The notes under the pieces: generated by a model | Seen by the model: the letters and a program-made list of their open reading frames with translations, nothing else | What the model was told of the DNA's origin: nothing | Databases searched by the model: none | Assembly (NCBI GenBank): GCA_017616695.1 | Contig: JAFZXN010000044.1 | Location: 27,700-91,699, forward strand | Length of the DNA: 64,000 nucleotides | Reading direction: 5' to 3' | Source: Clostridia bacterium | GTDB lineage: Bacteria; Bacillota; Clostridia; Christensenellales; Borkfalkiaceae | Shown: in pieces, positions 16,403-24,264 of the stretch | Layout: each line of letters opens with the position of its first letter | Numbering within the stretch: the stretch's first letter is position 1 | Made by a program: the position numbers and the translations under genes

Positions 16403-17491
16403 ATGAAAGTATTGAGGACGATAAGAAACTATTATTTCTACTGCGGCATGGAAAAAGACGAATACAACGCCGTAAAAAAGGACGCCTATATCTCCAATTA
16501 CAAGGTGTGGAAGATACTTCATTTTCTGATGGCGGCTATCTTCGGGCTGTTGTATCTGTTTTCGTTTGCGAACACCATTATGTCTATGAACAGGTGGTTT
16601 TATCTGGGCGCCTTTTTGTATTCCGTGATAGCGATAGTCGCCTTTACGTTTTTAAAAAAGGATTCGCTTATCGCGCAGCTCGTTATTTATCTTTCAATGT
16701 CTGTATTGTTCCTTTTCGGGGCGTTCATCAATCTCAATAAGCCCGATCATAACGCGACTACGTTCATAGTCCTTTTGGTCGTCGCTCCGATGTTTATGAT
16801 AGACAAGCCGTATTTTATGACCATCGAATTGAGCATTGCGTCGGCAATTTATCTTATTTGGATGCACGGGGTGAAGCCCGATTACGTCTGGCAGATAGAT
16901 ATGGCCAACGCCATCACTTTCACGGTGGTCGGGAGCTTTTTGAATATAATTTCAAATTCACTTCGCATAAGGGAATTCGTGCTGACGAGGCAGATCCGTA
17001 TCCAGAAAGACACCGACGAGATGACAGGCTTAAAAAACAAGGGCTCTTTGACGAGAGAGATCAACGAATATCTTGCCGATCCCGCAACGGATAAAGGCGT
17101 TCTGTTTATCTTGGACGTCGATCGTTTTAAGGCGATTAACGACACTTACGGCCACGACGTGGGGGATAAAGTCATCGTAAACCTCGGCAAATTCCTTTCC
17201 GAAAGATTTACAAAGGGCGAGGTCATCGGCAGATTCGGCGGCGACGAGTTCATTTTGTTTATAAAAGACGCCGACGACGTTGAGAGCGCTTGCCGTATAG
17301 CCGAAGATATCGTTTCGGGAGTTTTTGAAAGCGTCGAATTGCCCGATAAGTCGGAAAAACTGAGTTTAAGCATAGGCATCGCCGCGTATAACGGCAAAGA
17401 AAAGAATTATTCGGAACTGTTCAAAAAAGCCGACGAGGCGTTATATAAGGCAAAGGCAAGTAAAGACGGCAGATACTGTCTTTACGGGTAA
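16403..17491 (+). CDS. Membrane GGDEF diguanylate cyclase
   Basis: 362 residues. A soluble N-terminal stretch of about 35 residues precedes five to six hydrophobic segments (to about residue 190). A GGDEF domain follows, with the DVDRFKAINDTYGHDVGD core and GGDEF at about 279-283. As in the other GGDEF protein of this window, the RxxD inhibitory site upstream of the motif is not conserved. It follows the alpha-galactosidase gene by 67 nt in the same direction, so it may be co-transcribed. No EAL or HD-GYP partner occurs in the window. Confidence 0.9.
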   Translation: MKVLRTIRNYYFYCGMEKDEYNAVKKDAYISNYKVWKILHFLMAAIFGLLYLFSFANTIMSMNRWFYLGAFLYSVIAIVAFTFLKKDSLIAQLVIYLSMSVLFLFGAFINLNKPDHNATTFIVLLVVAPMFMIDKPYFMTIELSIASAIYLIWMHGVKPDYVWQIDMANAITFTVVGSFLNIISNSLRIREFVLTRQIRIQKDTDEMTGLKNKGSLTREINEYLADPATDKGVLFILDVDRFKAINDTYGHDVGDKVIVNLGKFLSERFTKGEVIGRFGGDEFILFIKDADDVESACRIAEDIVSGVFESVELPDKSEKLSLSIGIAAYNGKEKNYSELFKKADEALYKAKASKDGRYCLYG

Positions 17492-17579
17492 GACGGATAC
17501 AACGCGAAATTTTACCCCGAATTTTTGAGAATATCAGCGTGTTTTCGGCGCGGGGATTAATATATCGACAAGTAAAAAA

Positions 17580-17610
17580 AGCCGGAGGCGAGATCGTTTC
17601 GCCTTCGGCT
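17580..17610. terminator. Bidirectional terminator between GGDEF and LacI genes
   Basis: A 12-bp stem AGCCGGAGGCGA (17580-17591) / TCGCCTTCGGCT (17599-17610) with one G-T pair has a 7-nt loop. On the minus strand it is followed by seven T residues, a strong terminator for the LacI gene. On the plus strand the tail is TTAAATATTGTTTTTT, weaker. Confidence 0.85.
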
Positions 17611-17684
17611 TAAATATTGTTTTTTATTCGATAATCGACTTATACGGACACTTTTGGCACTTGATAATCTGATTTGCGGGCATA

Positions 17685-18677
17685 TCAATCGAGTTCTTTT
17701 ACCGAGTCGCGCTTCGTTAAGACGGCTTTTATCGGAACGGCGGAGCACTTGCTTTTTTCGTTCAATGCGTCGATCATGGTATTGAAAGCCTTTTTGGCAA
17801 ACACGTCTTTTTTTGGGCCGATGGACGTTAAAGCGGGGAAAAGATTGTCGCATAAAGGCGTGTCGTCAAAGCTTACGACGGAAACGTCGTCGGGTATCTT
17901 AAGGCCTTTAAGCGACAGCGCCGTATAAAGTTTTTGCGCGGCGGCGTCGCAGTGGCAGACGTAAGCCGTCGGGATACTTTCCGGCAAAACGTCTGAAAGG
18001 TTGTTGTTTTTTTCGAGATTGTCGTCTATATGCCAGACGGGATCGAACTTTATGCCGTATTCGCATAACGCCTTACGATACCCGAAAAACCTGTCGGCGA
18101 TAGACGAGGTGACCGAAACGTTGCCGACGAAACCTATCTTTTTATGCCCGTTGTCTATAAGATATTTCGTCAGCATATACGAGCTGTTGTAATTGTCGAC
18201 GTAGATATAATGCAGATTATATATGGGCGAATAGTAGTCTATATATACGATAGGCAGGCGGCAGGAGCTTAAATACTTCAAAACTTCGGGCTTGGTCTGA
18301 CCGGCGACGAAAAGCCCGTTGGGAACGAACGTATTGATGACCTCTTTCATCTTTTCCACCGTGTTGGTATTTTCGAGAAAGGCTATCTGAAGGAAGGAAT
18401 TGGTCTTCGTACATTCGGCGCTCAAAAAGTAGGATATGGGAGAATAAAACTGTTCGCTCGGAGTAAGGAAAAAGTCCTGATTAACGAAAAACAGATATTT
18501 TTTGTTTTTTATGTCTGTTTCGGAAGACTTTCCGACGTAGCCCAAGGAATCGGCATAGATCTTTATCTTTTCCCGTAAAGCGTCGCTTACGCCCTTTTTA
18601 TCGTTCAGCGCCTTGTATACGGCGACTTTGCTTACGCCCATATCGGCGGCTATCTTTTCCAGAGTTATCTTTTGCAT
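17685..18677 (-). CDS. LacI family transcriptional regulator
   Basis: 330 residues. The N-terminal LacI-type DNA-binding domain (about 1-60) shows TLEKIAADMGVSKVAVYKAL, then the hinge region and a periplasmic-binding-protein-like sensor domain (about 62-330) expected to bind a sugar. It is divergent from the lipoprotein phosphatase gene and shares its promoter region. The GTCGCGCGAC palindrome inside its own promoter suggests autoregulation. Likely targets are nearby carbohydrate genes, but the effector is unknown. Confidence 0.93.
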   Translation of the reverse strand: MQKITLEKIAADMGVSKVAVYKALNDKKGVSDALREKIKIYADSLGYVGKSSETDIKNKKYLFFVNQDFFLTPSEQFYSPISYFLSAECTKTNSFLQIAFLENTNTVEKMKEVINTFVPNGLFVAGQTKPEVLKYLSSCRLPIVYIDYYSPIYNLHYIYVDNYNSSYMLTKYLIDNGHKKIGFVGNVSVTSSIADRFFGYRKALCEYGIKFDPVWHIDDNLEKNNNLSDVLPESIPTAYVCHCDAAAQKLYTALSLKGLKIPDDVSVVSFDDTPLCDNLFPALTSIGPKKDVFAKKAFNTMIDALNEKSKCSAVPIKAVLTKRDSVKELD

Positions 18678-18698
18678 ATCGTACCCCTCTTATAACTT

Positions 18699-18727
18699 AT
18701 TATATCATAAGTCGCGCGACGTGTCAA
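18699..18727 (-). promoter_or_regulatory. Consensus promoter of the LacI gene with palindrome in the spacer
   Basis: On the minus strand TTGACA (18722-18727) and TATAAT (18699-18704) are separated by 17 nt, a perfect match. The spacer contains the 10-bp palindrome GTCGCGCGAC (18711-18720), well placed as an autoregulatory operator. An AGAGGGG ribosome site follows at 18684-18690. Confidence 0.8.
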
Positions 18728-18748
18728 CGGTAAAATACGGTAATATTT

Positions 18749-18783
18749 GGTTAACGAAAAGCTTTTTTAATATAAAATTAACC
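18749..18783. promoter_or_regulatory. Candidate operator half-sites shared with the next operon
   Basis: GGTTAACGAAAA (from 18749) and TTAATATAAAATTAACC (18767-18783) lie between the divergent promoters and form an inverted GGTTAA/TTAACC pair. Near-copies occur before the promoter at 20238, so one regulator, possibly the adjacent LacI protein, may bind both. Confidence 0.35.
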
Positions 18784-18809
18784 GATATCGTCCTTTTTTT
18801 AAAAAGGTG

Positions 18810-18838
18810 TTGACAGGCAGCGGGCGTTGTGATATTAT
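18810..18838 (+). promoter_or_regulatory. Promoter of the lipoprotein phosphatase gene
   Basis: TTGACA (18810-18815), 17-nt spacer, TATTAT (18833-18838). The presence of this promoter rules out in-frame starts before about 18845. Confidence 0.8.
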
Positions 18839-18864
18839 TAAATAACGACGGTAAGGAGACGGAT

Positions 18865-20025
18865 ATGTATCTCATTGAAATGAAAAAAAGGATAACGGCT
18901 CTTATTTTATGCGCGGCTTTGGCGTTCGCCGTTTGTGCGTGCGAAATAACGCCCGCTCAAAGCGCAAGCGGCGCTTACGGCAACTCGTCGGGCGCGGCTA
19001 TCGCGGAAAACGAGCCGTTTACTTTGAGCGAGATAGGCGAAGCGGTCGTTCATACGAGCGAGCAAAAGCAGTTTTTGTCAATGGAAAACTTATATAACGT
19101 TTCGCGCGTTGCCGATGGCACCAAAGAAAAAAGCAGGCCTCTTCCCGTTAAGCTCGAATGGAAGGACAATACGAATAAGCAAGCCGTATATACCCGCGTT
19201 TACGTTAGCGAGAACGCCGATATGTCCGATCCTTTAACTCTCATCACGATGGAAGATAAGGTGTCGGTATATAACTTAAAAGTAGGCGTTAAGTATTATT
19301 GGAAAGTGTCCGCCGTTTTCAAAGACGGCAGCGTAACGGAAAGCCGCGTGGCGGAATTTACCACCGAAAACGAGTGCCCGCGCAACGTCTACGTTGACGG
19401 CAGCACGAACTGGCGCGATCTCGGCGGGTGGACAACTAAAAGCGGGAAAAAGGTCAGACAGGGGCTTATTTACCGCACGGGAAGGCTCAATACTTCCAAT
19501 ATCGATTCTTCGGTGGCGGAGATAACCGCCGAAGGGATAAAAGAGGCGACTTTGCACCTGAAAATAAAGACGGAGATAGATTTAAGGGGCAAAAGCGAAT
19601 CGTCTAACATAACGGCGTCCGTCCTTGGCGAAGACGTCAATTATTACCTTTGTCCGATGAACTACGAATCAGACCTATTATCGATCAACGCCGATATGGT
19701 TAAAAAAGTGTTCGGCATTTTATCGGACGATGATAACTATCCCGTGATATTCCATTGCCATATCGGAACGGACAGAACGGGTTTCGTGGCGTATCTTATC
19801 AACGGACTTTTAGGCGTATCCAAGCAAGATTTGTATAAAGATTATCTCTTTTCCAACTTCGGGAATATCGGCAGCTCGCGCTCCATGGACGACATAGCCG
19901 ACAGATACGTTGCATCGCTCGATGATTTCGGCGGCGCCGACCTTTCGGAAAAGATAAGAAATTATCTTATTTCCGTGGGAGTCACGCAGGAGCAGATAAA
20001 TTCGGTCGTTTCGATCCTGACTTAA
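18865..20025 (+). CDS. Lipoprotein with fibronectin-III-like domain and tyrosine/dual-specificity phosphatase domain
   Basis: 386 residues from the ATG at 18865, which has AAGGAG at 18853-18858. The frame is open upstream but would start inside the promoter. A lipoprotein signal peptide ends AVCACE (lipid Cys about residue 26). Residues about 70-170 form a fibronectin-III-like domain (KLEWKDN, YYWKVSAV). From about 178 a Y_phosphatase3-type domain shows NWRDLGGW, the YRTGRL motif, and the catalytic loop HCHIGTDR near 296-303 (C and R of CX5R present). It is therefore probably a surface phosphatase acting on phosphotyrosine, phosphosugars or inositol phosphates. It is monocistronic, ended by the terminator at 20071, and divergent from LacI. 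Confidence 0.85.
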   Translation: MYLIEMKKRITALILCAALAFAVCACEITPAQSASGAYGNSSGAAIAENEPFTLSEIGEAVVHTSEQKQFLSMENLYNVSRVADGTKEKSRPLPVKLEWKDNTNKQAVYTRVYVSENADMSDPLTLITMEDKVSVYNLKVGVKYYWKVSAVFKDGSVTESRVAEFTTENECPRNVYVDGSTNWRDLGGWTTKSGKKVRQGLIYRTGRLNTSNIDSSVAEITAEGIKEATLHLKIKTEIDLRGKSESSNITASVLGEDVNYYLCPMNYESDLLSINADMVKKVFGILSDDDNYPVIFHCHIGTDRTGFVAYLINGLLGVSKQDLYKDYLFSNFGNIGSSRSMDDIADRYVASLDDFGGADLSEKIRNYLISVGVTQEQINSVVSILT

Positions 20026-20070
20026 TAGGATATATATTTCTATGACTTTTGCAATCAAATATTTCAACGT

Positions 20071-20108
20071 ATCTCACGCTTGCGGCTAACGGGCGTGAGA
20101 TTTTTTTT
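20071..20108 (+). terminator. Intrinsic terminator after the phosphatase gene
   Basis: Perfect 9-bp stem ATCTCACGC (20071-20079) / GCGTGAGAT (20093-20101), followed by a run of T residues to 20108. Confidence 0.92.
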
Positions 20109-20169
20109 CGGGTAACCATCCGATTAACGTTTCCATTAAAAAACGATATAAACGCAATAACGGATTAAT

Positions 20170-20211
20170 TTAATAAAATTAACCTAAAAATCAACCTGTG
20201 TTAACCGAAAA
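20170..20211. promoter_or_regulatory. Candidate operator region of the GH130/ABC operon
   Basis: TTAATAAAATTAACC (20170-20184) and GTTAACCGAAAA (20200-20211) closely resemble elements upstream of the phosphatase gene at 18749-18783. ACCGAAAAAACGGT at 20204-20217 is a short inverted repeat. The region lies just upstream of the -35 box at 20238. Confidence 0.35.
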
Positions 20212-20237
20212 AACGGTCGGTATTTTTAAAACGCATA

Positions 20238-20266
20238 TTGACACGGCATATTCGACATGGTATAAT
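20238..20266 (+). promoter_or_regulatory. Perfect-consensus promoter giving a near-leaderless mRNA
   Basis: TTGACA (20238-20243), 17-nt spacer, TATAAT (20261-20266). The ATG of the next gene is at 20277, so a start site 6-8 nt after the -10 box leaves only about 3-5 nt of leader and no room for a ribosome site. Confidence 0.85.
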
Positions 20267-20276
20267 TAATTAGACT

Positions 20277-22307
20277 ATGAGAAAAATTGTTTCGTTTATT
20301 TTTATTTTAATATCCGTTTTTGCGCTCACTGCGGGCTGCGCTTTGCCGCAGGGCGGTAGCGCTGCGAAAAGATCGTACAGCTACGTTGAGGCGGACGTTG
20401 CCGTCGGAAAGAGTATAAAAAAAGTTGAGTCCTTTGCGGATATCCCCCGAAATTATTCTTACTTCGACTACGAGGCAAAAGCCAAGGCTCTCGATAACGT
20501 GGTGTTCGGCTTTGCCGCCGAAGAGAAAGCGATAGCCCCGTCGTACGATCCTTACGATCAGTCCACCTGGACTCCCGTGGGCTTTTGGGTGGATCAGCAA
20601 AGACCGCCCGAAAAGTACGAACCGCTCGTTACGGGTTATCTCAAAAGGTCGTTCGGCCTGCCTACTTATATCGGCGACAACAGGGTGCAAAGTTCCGGCC
20701 CCGAACCCATAACCACCATATCCATGGTGTTAGGCAGCAGTTTCGCGGGTATAGATAAAAGCGATCAGGTCTTCGGCGGAAAAAGTTACGATTTCGTCGA
20801 GATGACTTTGAAAAGCTACGATACGGGCAGCAAACTCGTCAAAAACATAGGCGTTCAAGGCCAGAGCTTCTGGTACGATATCTTTCCGCAGATAATGTTC
20901 GCGAGGCTTTACTACATTTACGATTCCGTACCGTATATGAAGGAAATGGTCTTAAACGGCGCCGACGAGTGGTTGGAGGCTTTGCCGTACTTCGTCAAAG
21001 ACGGTAAGGAAAATTACGAATTCGTCGGTTACAACGTCGTGCTCGAATCCCCGACCACGGTAGGCGATCATATCGAGCCGCCCAACGGCGGATTGGCGTT
21101 CCTTTTTTACTCGGCTTACGGAATGACGGGCGAAAAGAAATATTTCGACGGCGCCAAGCGCGTTCTGGACTATCTGGTCACCTATCCCAAAAACCCCAAT
21201 TACGAGGCCATGACCGATTACGCCCCGTTCGTGGCGGCGGCGATGAACGCAAGGTACGGCACCGATTACGACGTAGGGTTTTTCCTCGATTATCTGTTTG
21301 AAGGCGATTCGGCTTTCAGAGCCGGTTGGTCGGTTTTAAGCGGCGATCTCGGCGGATACCCCGTCGACGGGCTCGTAGGTCAAAGCGGCGATTATGCCTT
21401 TTCGATGAACTCTTTCCACTTGGCGAGCGTTCTCGCGCCGATGGTCAAGTACGACGTCAGATACGCCGACGCTATCGGGAAGTATCTTCTCAATCTCGTA
21501 AGTAACGCGAAGATATTTTTCGCGGAGAACGTTCCTTTGTCCCACCAGACTATGACGGACTATCTTGCTTTCGATCAAAAAGGCGCCGTGTGTTACGAAG
21601 GTTTCAGAAACTATTATAACGGCGTGAGCGGCCTTGCCATGGGCGACGCGACGGCTATGTTCGGCCAGCCGAGCGATCTCAGTTTATATAGTTCTGCTTT
21701 TATCGGCGCTTTGGGCGGAATGGTCGAAGAGACCGACGTCAAGGGCATTTTGAAAACAGACCTTAACAATACCGACAGCTTCGGCGCCAACGAATACGAA
21801 AACTATCTGCTGTATAACCCGTACGAAGTCGCAAAGACCGTGCGTTTTGCGGGAAAGGACGATCGTTACGACCTTTTCGATTCGGTAACGAAGAAAATAG
21901 TCGCGAGAAACGTCAAAGGCAGCGTCAATATTTCGATCCCCGCAAGATCGTCGGTCGTGCTCGTCGTGTTACCCGCCGAAAGCGATTATATAAGAGCGGG
22001 TAACGAAGTCAAAGTCGGAGGGAAAACGGTAGCGCGCTATCAGGCGGCGGTCAACGTCGATCTTTCGTCGAGACAGGAATTAAACTCTTCGAGCAGGATA
22101 AACATAAACTATTCCGCGCCCAAAAACGACGAAGTTATCTTTATGCGGATAGCTTTCGACGACGTAGTCGCTTACGAGGGTGCTCCCTTAAACGAGTATT
22201 ATCCCGATAAATCGATCTTGCCCGATACCGATTACACTATGAAGATTACCATAGTTACGGAAAACGGACTTACGGATACAACGAATAAACGAGTAGTAGT
22301 GAGGTAA
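20277..22307 (+). CDS. Lipoprotein with helical glycosidase-like domain, function unknown
   Basis: 676 residues. A lipoprotein signal peptide ends LTAGC (Cys about residue 21). The central region (about 90-500) contains repeated helix pairs with aromatic and acidic residues (FWYDIFPQIMFARLYYIYDS, GGLAFLFYSAYGMTGEKKYF). This resembles the (alpha/alpha)6 toroid of several polysaccharide-active families, but I cannot assign a GH or PL family or name catalytic residues. The C-terminal part (about 500-676) looks beta-rich. It is the first gene of the operon with GH130 and an ABC transporter, so a role in surface glycan binding or cleavage is likely. Translation must start at the ATG at 20277, because the signal peptide begins there. 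Confidence 0.6.
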   Translation: MRKIVSFIFILISVFALTAGCALPQGGSAAKRSYSYVEADVAVGKSIKKVESFADIPRNYSYFDYEAKAKALDNVVFGFAAEEKAIAPSYDPYDQSTWTPVGFWVDQQRPPEKYEPLVTGYLKRSFGLPTYIGDNRVQSSGPEPITTISMVLGSSFAGIDKSDQVFGGKSYDFVEMTLKSYDTGSKLVKNIGVQGQSFWYDIFPQIMFARLYYIYDSVPYMKEMVLNGADEWLEALPYFVKDGKENYEFVGYNVVLESPTTVGDHIEPPNGGLAFLFYSAYGMTGEKKYFDGAKRVLDYLVTYPKNPNYEAMTDYAPFVAAAMNARYGTDYDVGFFLDYLFEGDSAFRAGWSVLSGDLGGYPVDGLVGQSGDYAFSMNSFHLASVLAPMVKYDVRYADAIGKYLLNLVSNAKIFFAENVPLSHQTMTDYLAFDQKGAVCYEGFRNYYNGVSGLAMGDATAMFGQPSDLSLYSSAFIGALGGMVEETDVKGILKTDLNNTDSFGANEYENYLLYNPYEVAKTVRFAGKDDRYDLFDSVTKKIVARNVKGSVNISIPARSSVVLVVLPAESDYIRAGNEVKVGGKTVARYQAAVNVDLSSRQELNSSSRININYSAPKNDEVIFMRIAFDDVVAYEGAPLNEYYPDKSILPDTDYTMKITIVTENGLTDTTNKRVVVR

Positions 22308-22311
22308 AGTT

Positions 22312-24240
22312 ATGAAAAAATTATTTGCGATATTGCTTGCCGTGATATTATGTGTTTGCGCAATTTCCTTATACGGTTGCGATAACGGCGCGGCAAACGA
22401 TGAAAACGGAACGAGCGTCAACGAAAGCGCCGACAAGTCTTCAGGCGGATCCGGCACTTCCGTAGGTATTCCCGCGTGGGACGGCAACGGCGTAACGTAC
22501 ACCGCGGAACATATTTCCAAGTTCGGCAGCGGAACGCCTTACGGCTACGCCAATTATTACGCCGACGAAGACGTCGCCGCAATATGGAATACCGACACCA
22601 GTCTCGACAATTACGGCGGCGTGCAGACGCCTATGCTGTATCTCGACTTTTCCAAAGCCGTGACCTTCAAAATGCAGGTGGTAGGCTGCTATTCGCAATA
22701 CATAGTCAAATTGGCGGTCGAAGGCGAAAACGAATACTATTACGTTTTGTCGGACGAAAGCAAGGCCGGCGAGATATCGGTAAACGTGGTCGACTCCATG
22801 CTCAGCGAAAAATACAAACAGAGAAACACCCAGCCCGATCCCGGATATCACAGCGGCTGGAAGTACGACGGTCAAAAGAAGAATTGCAGTTTCCATATCC
22901 TTGCCAAAGGGCCGGACGGCGAATCGCAGACCGCCGAACTCAAGGTCAGAAAGATAAGCGTTTTCAATAACGAAGTCGCCGTAACGGGCGTTACCATAGC
23001 TTCTTCCGCGATGAGCGGCAAAAAGTTAAGCGCATTAAAAGGCAGTGCGGGCGTTTTACTGACGGCTACCGTCGCTCCTTCTTCCATAAGCGACAAGTCG
23101 GTCATCTGGGAGAGCCTCGATAGCTCCGTGGCTACGGTCGACGATAAGGGTAACGTCAATTTCGTCGGCGTCGGAAAAACGCATATAGTAGCGACTTCCG
23201 CCACCGACCAGAGTAAGAGCGACGACGTGGAAATAAACGTATTGAGCGGTTACGAAGATACCGCCGCGTTAAAAGCCAAACTGTCCTCTCTCGCCACCGG
23301 CGCTTCCGCGGAAACCGCGGAGACGTTCAAGGACTTATTCAAGACTTCTTGGGCGGACGAAGACGCTATGACGCAATCGGTCGCTCTTTCATCTTCCCGC
23401 TCGGCGAGAATGAGGAGCGAAGGCAACGCGTATTACGTATTCGATCATTTCGACGGCGGTAACGCCAACGAAGTATCGGAAGCCGCCGCCAATGCCGACG
23501 GGGACAAAGCGTATCTCACGCTGACTCTTGCCTCTTCTTCGGGCGCGGAGATCTACCGTCTTAAAAACGGCGAACTTACCAAAGCCGCGGGCAACGGCTC
23601 GATGAAGATGGAATATCTCGAAAAATCGGGCGGCGCTTGGCAAAGAACGGCTTCTTACGACGAATACGTTATCGTAGTAGGAACGGACGGAAACGTCAAA
23701 AAAGCCAAAATAAGCGTTATATCCTGCGACGAACTTGCCGATTTTGCCGCCGCCGACTTTGCCGACTCTTCGCTGTGGACCGTTCCCGACAGGACGAAAC
23801 AGGCGGAAGACCGCGTAGCTCACGCGTTAAGCCCCGCGAGCGTTAAAGTCGAAGGTAACGTCGCCGTGCTCAAACAGAACAAATATCCCGAGGCAAAATA
23901 TTGTTTCGGCGGGATAATCGGAAATATCACGTCGGCAAAAGGCGACGTCGAGATAGTTTTGGATGTTAAAGAACTCAACAAGATGAACGATTACGTCAAG
24001 ACGATGTGGGAAATAAAGATAGTTTATTACGAAGCTACGGCAAACGGCTATAAAGTCGTAAGTTCCAACCCGATAAAACTTGCCTCCGGCAACGAGGCGA
24101 AAGAGTACGACTTTACCTTTAAGCCCGCATACGAATATTTCAGGCTGTATCTCGTCGTCAACGGCAGCGATATAGGAGCGCAGTTTGCCGACGCCGAGAT
24201 GAAGATAGCGGGAATGAAGGTCTACGCACTGGATAGTTGA
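22312..24240 (+). CDS. Lipoprotein with BIG2-type Ig-like domain
   Basis: 642 residues. The signal peptide ends SLYGC (Cys about residue 23), followed by a Ser/Asn/Asp-rich linker. Residues about 45-220 form a beta-rich region of carbohydrate-module type. A bacterial Ig-like group 2 domain occupies about 223-312 (VTGVTIASSAM, VIWESLDSSVATVD, GVGKTHIVATS). The remaining 330 residues are beta-rich and unrecognised. No catalytic motif is visible. It follows the preceding gene by 4 nt with a GAGGT ribosome site, so it is co-expressed. A surface glycan-binding role is inferred from context. Confidence 0.7.
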   Translation: MKKLFAILLAVILCVCAISLYGCDNGAANDENGTSVNESADKSSGGSGTSVGIPAWDGNGVTYTAEHISKFGSGTPYGYANYYADEDVAAIWNTDTSLDNYGGVQTPMLYLDFSKAVTFKMQVVGCYSQYIVKLAVEGENEYYYVLSDESKAGEISVNVVDSMLSEKYKQRNTQPDPGYHSGWKYDGQKKNCSFHILAKGPDGESQTAELKVRKISVFNNEVAVTGVTIASSAMSGKKLSALKGSAGVLLTATVAPSSISDKSVIWESLDSSVATVDDKGNVNFVGVGKTHIVATSATDQSKSDDVEINVLSGYEDTAALKAKLSSLATGASAETAETFKDLFKTSWADEDAMTQSVALSSSRSARMRSEGNAYYVFDHFDGGNANEVSEAAANADGDKAYLTLTLASSSGAEIYRLKNGELTKAAGNGSMKMEYLEKSGGAWQRTASYDEYVIVVGTDGNVKKAKISVISCDELADFAAADFADSSLWTVPDRTKQAEDRVAHALSPASVKVEGNVAVLKQNKYPEAKYCFGGIIGNITSAKGDVEIVLDVKELNKMNDYVKTMWEIKIVYYEATANGYKVVSSNPIKLASGNEAKEYDFTFKPAYEYFRLYLVVNGSDIGAQFADAEMKIAGMKVYALDS

Positions 24241-24264
24241 ACAAATTGATTTTTAAATTTTGAT

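Noticed and set aside
18829..18864. Upstream start for the phosphatase lipoprotein
   Set aside because: The frame is open, but these codons overlap the -10 box of the promoter at 18810-18838 and would not be transcribed.
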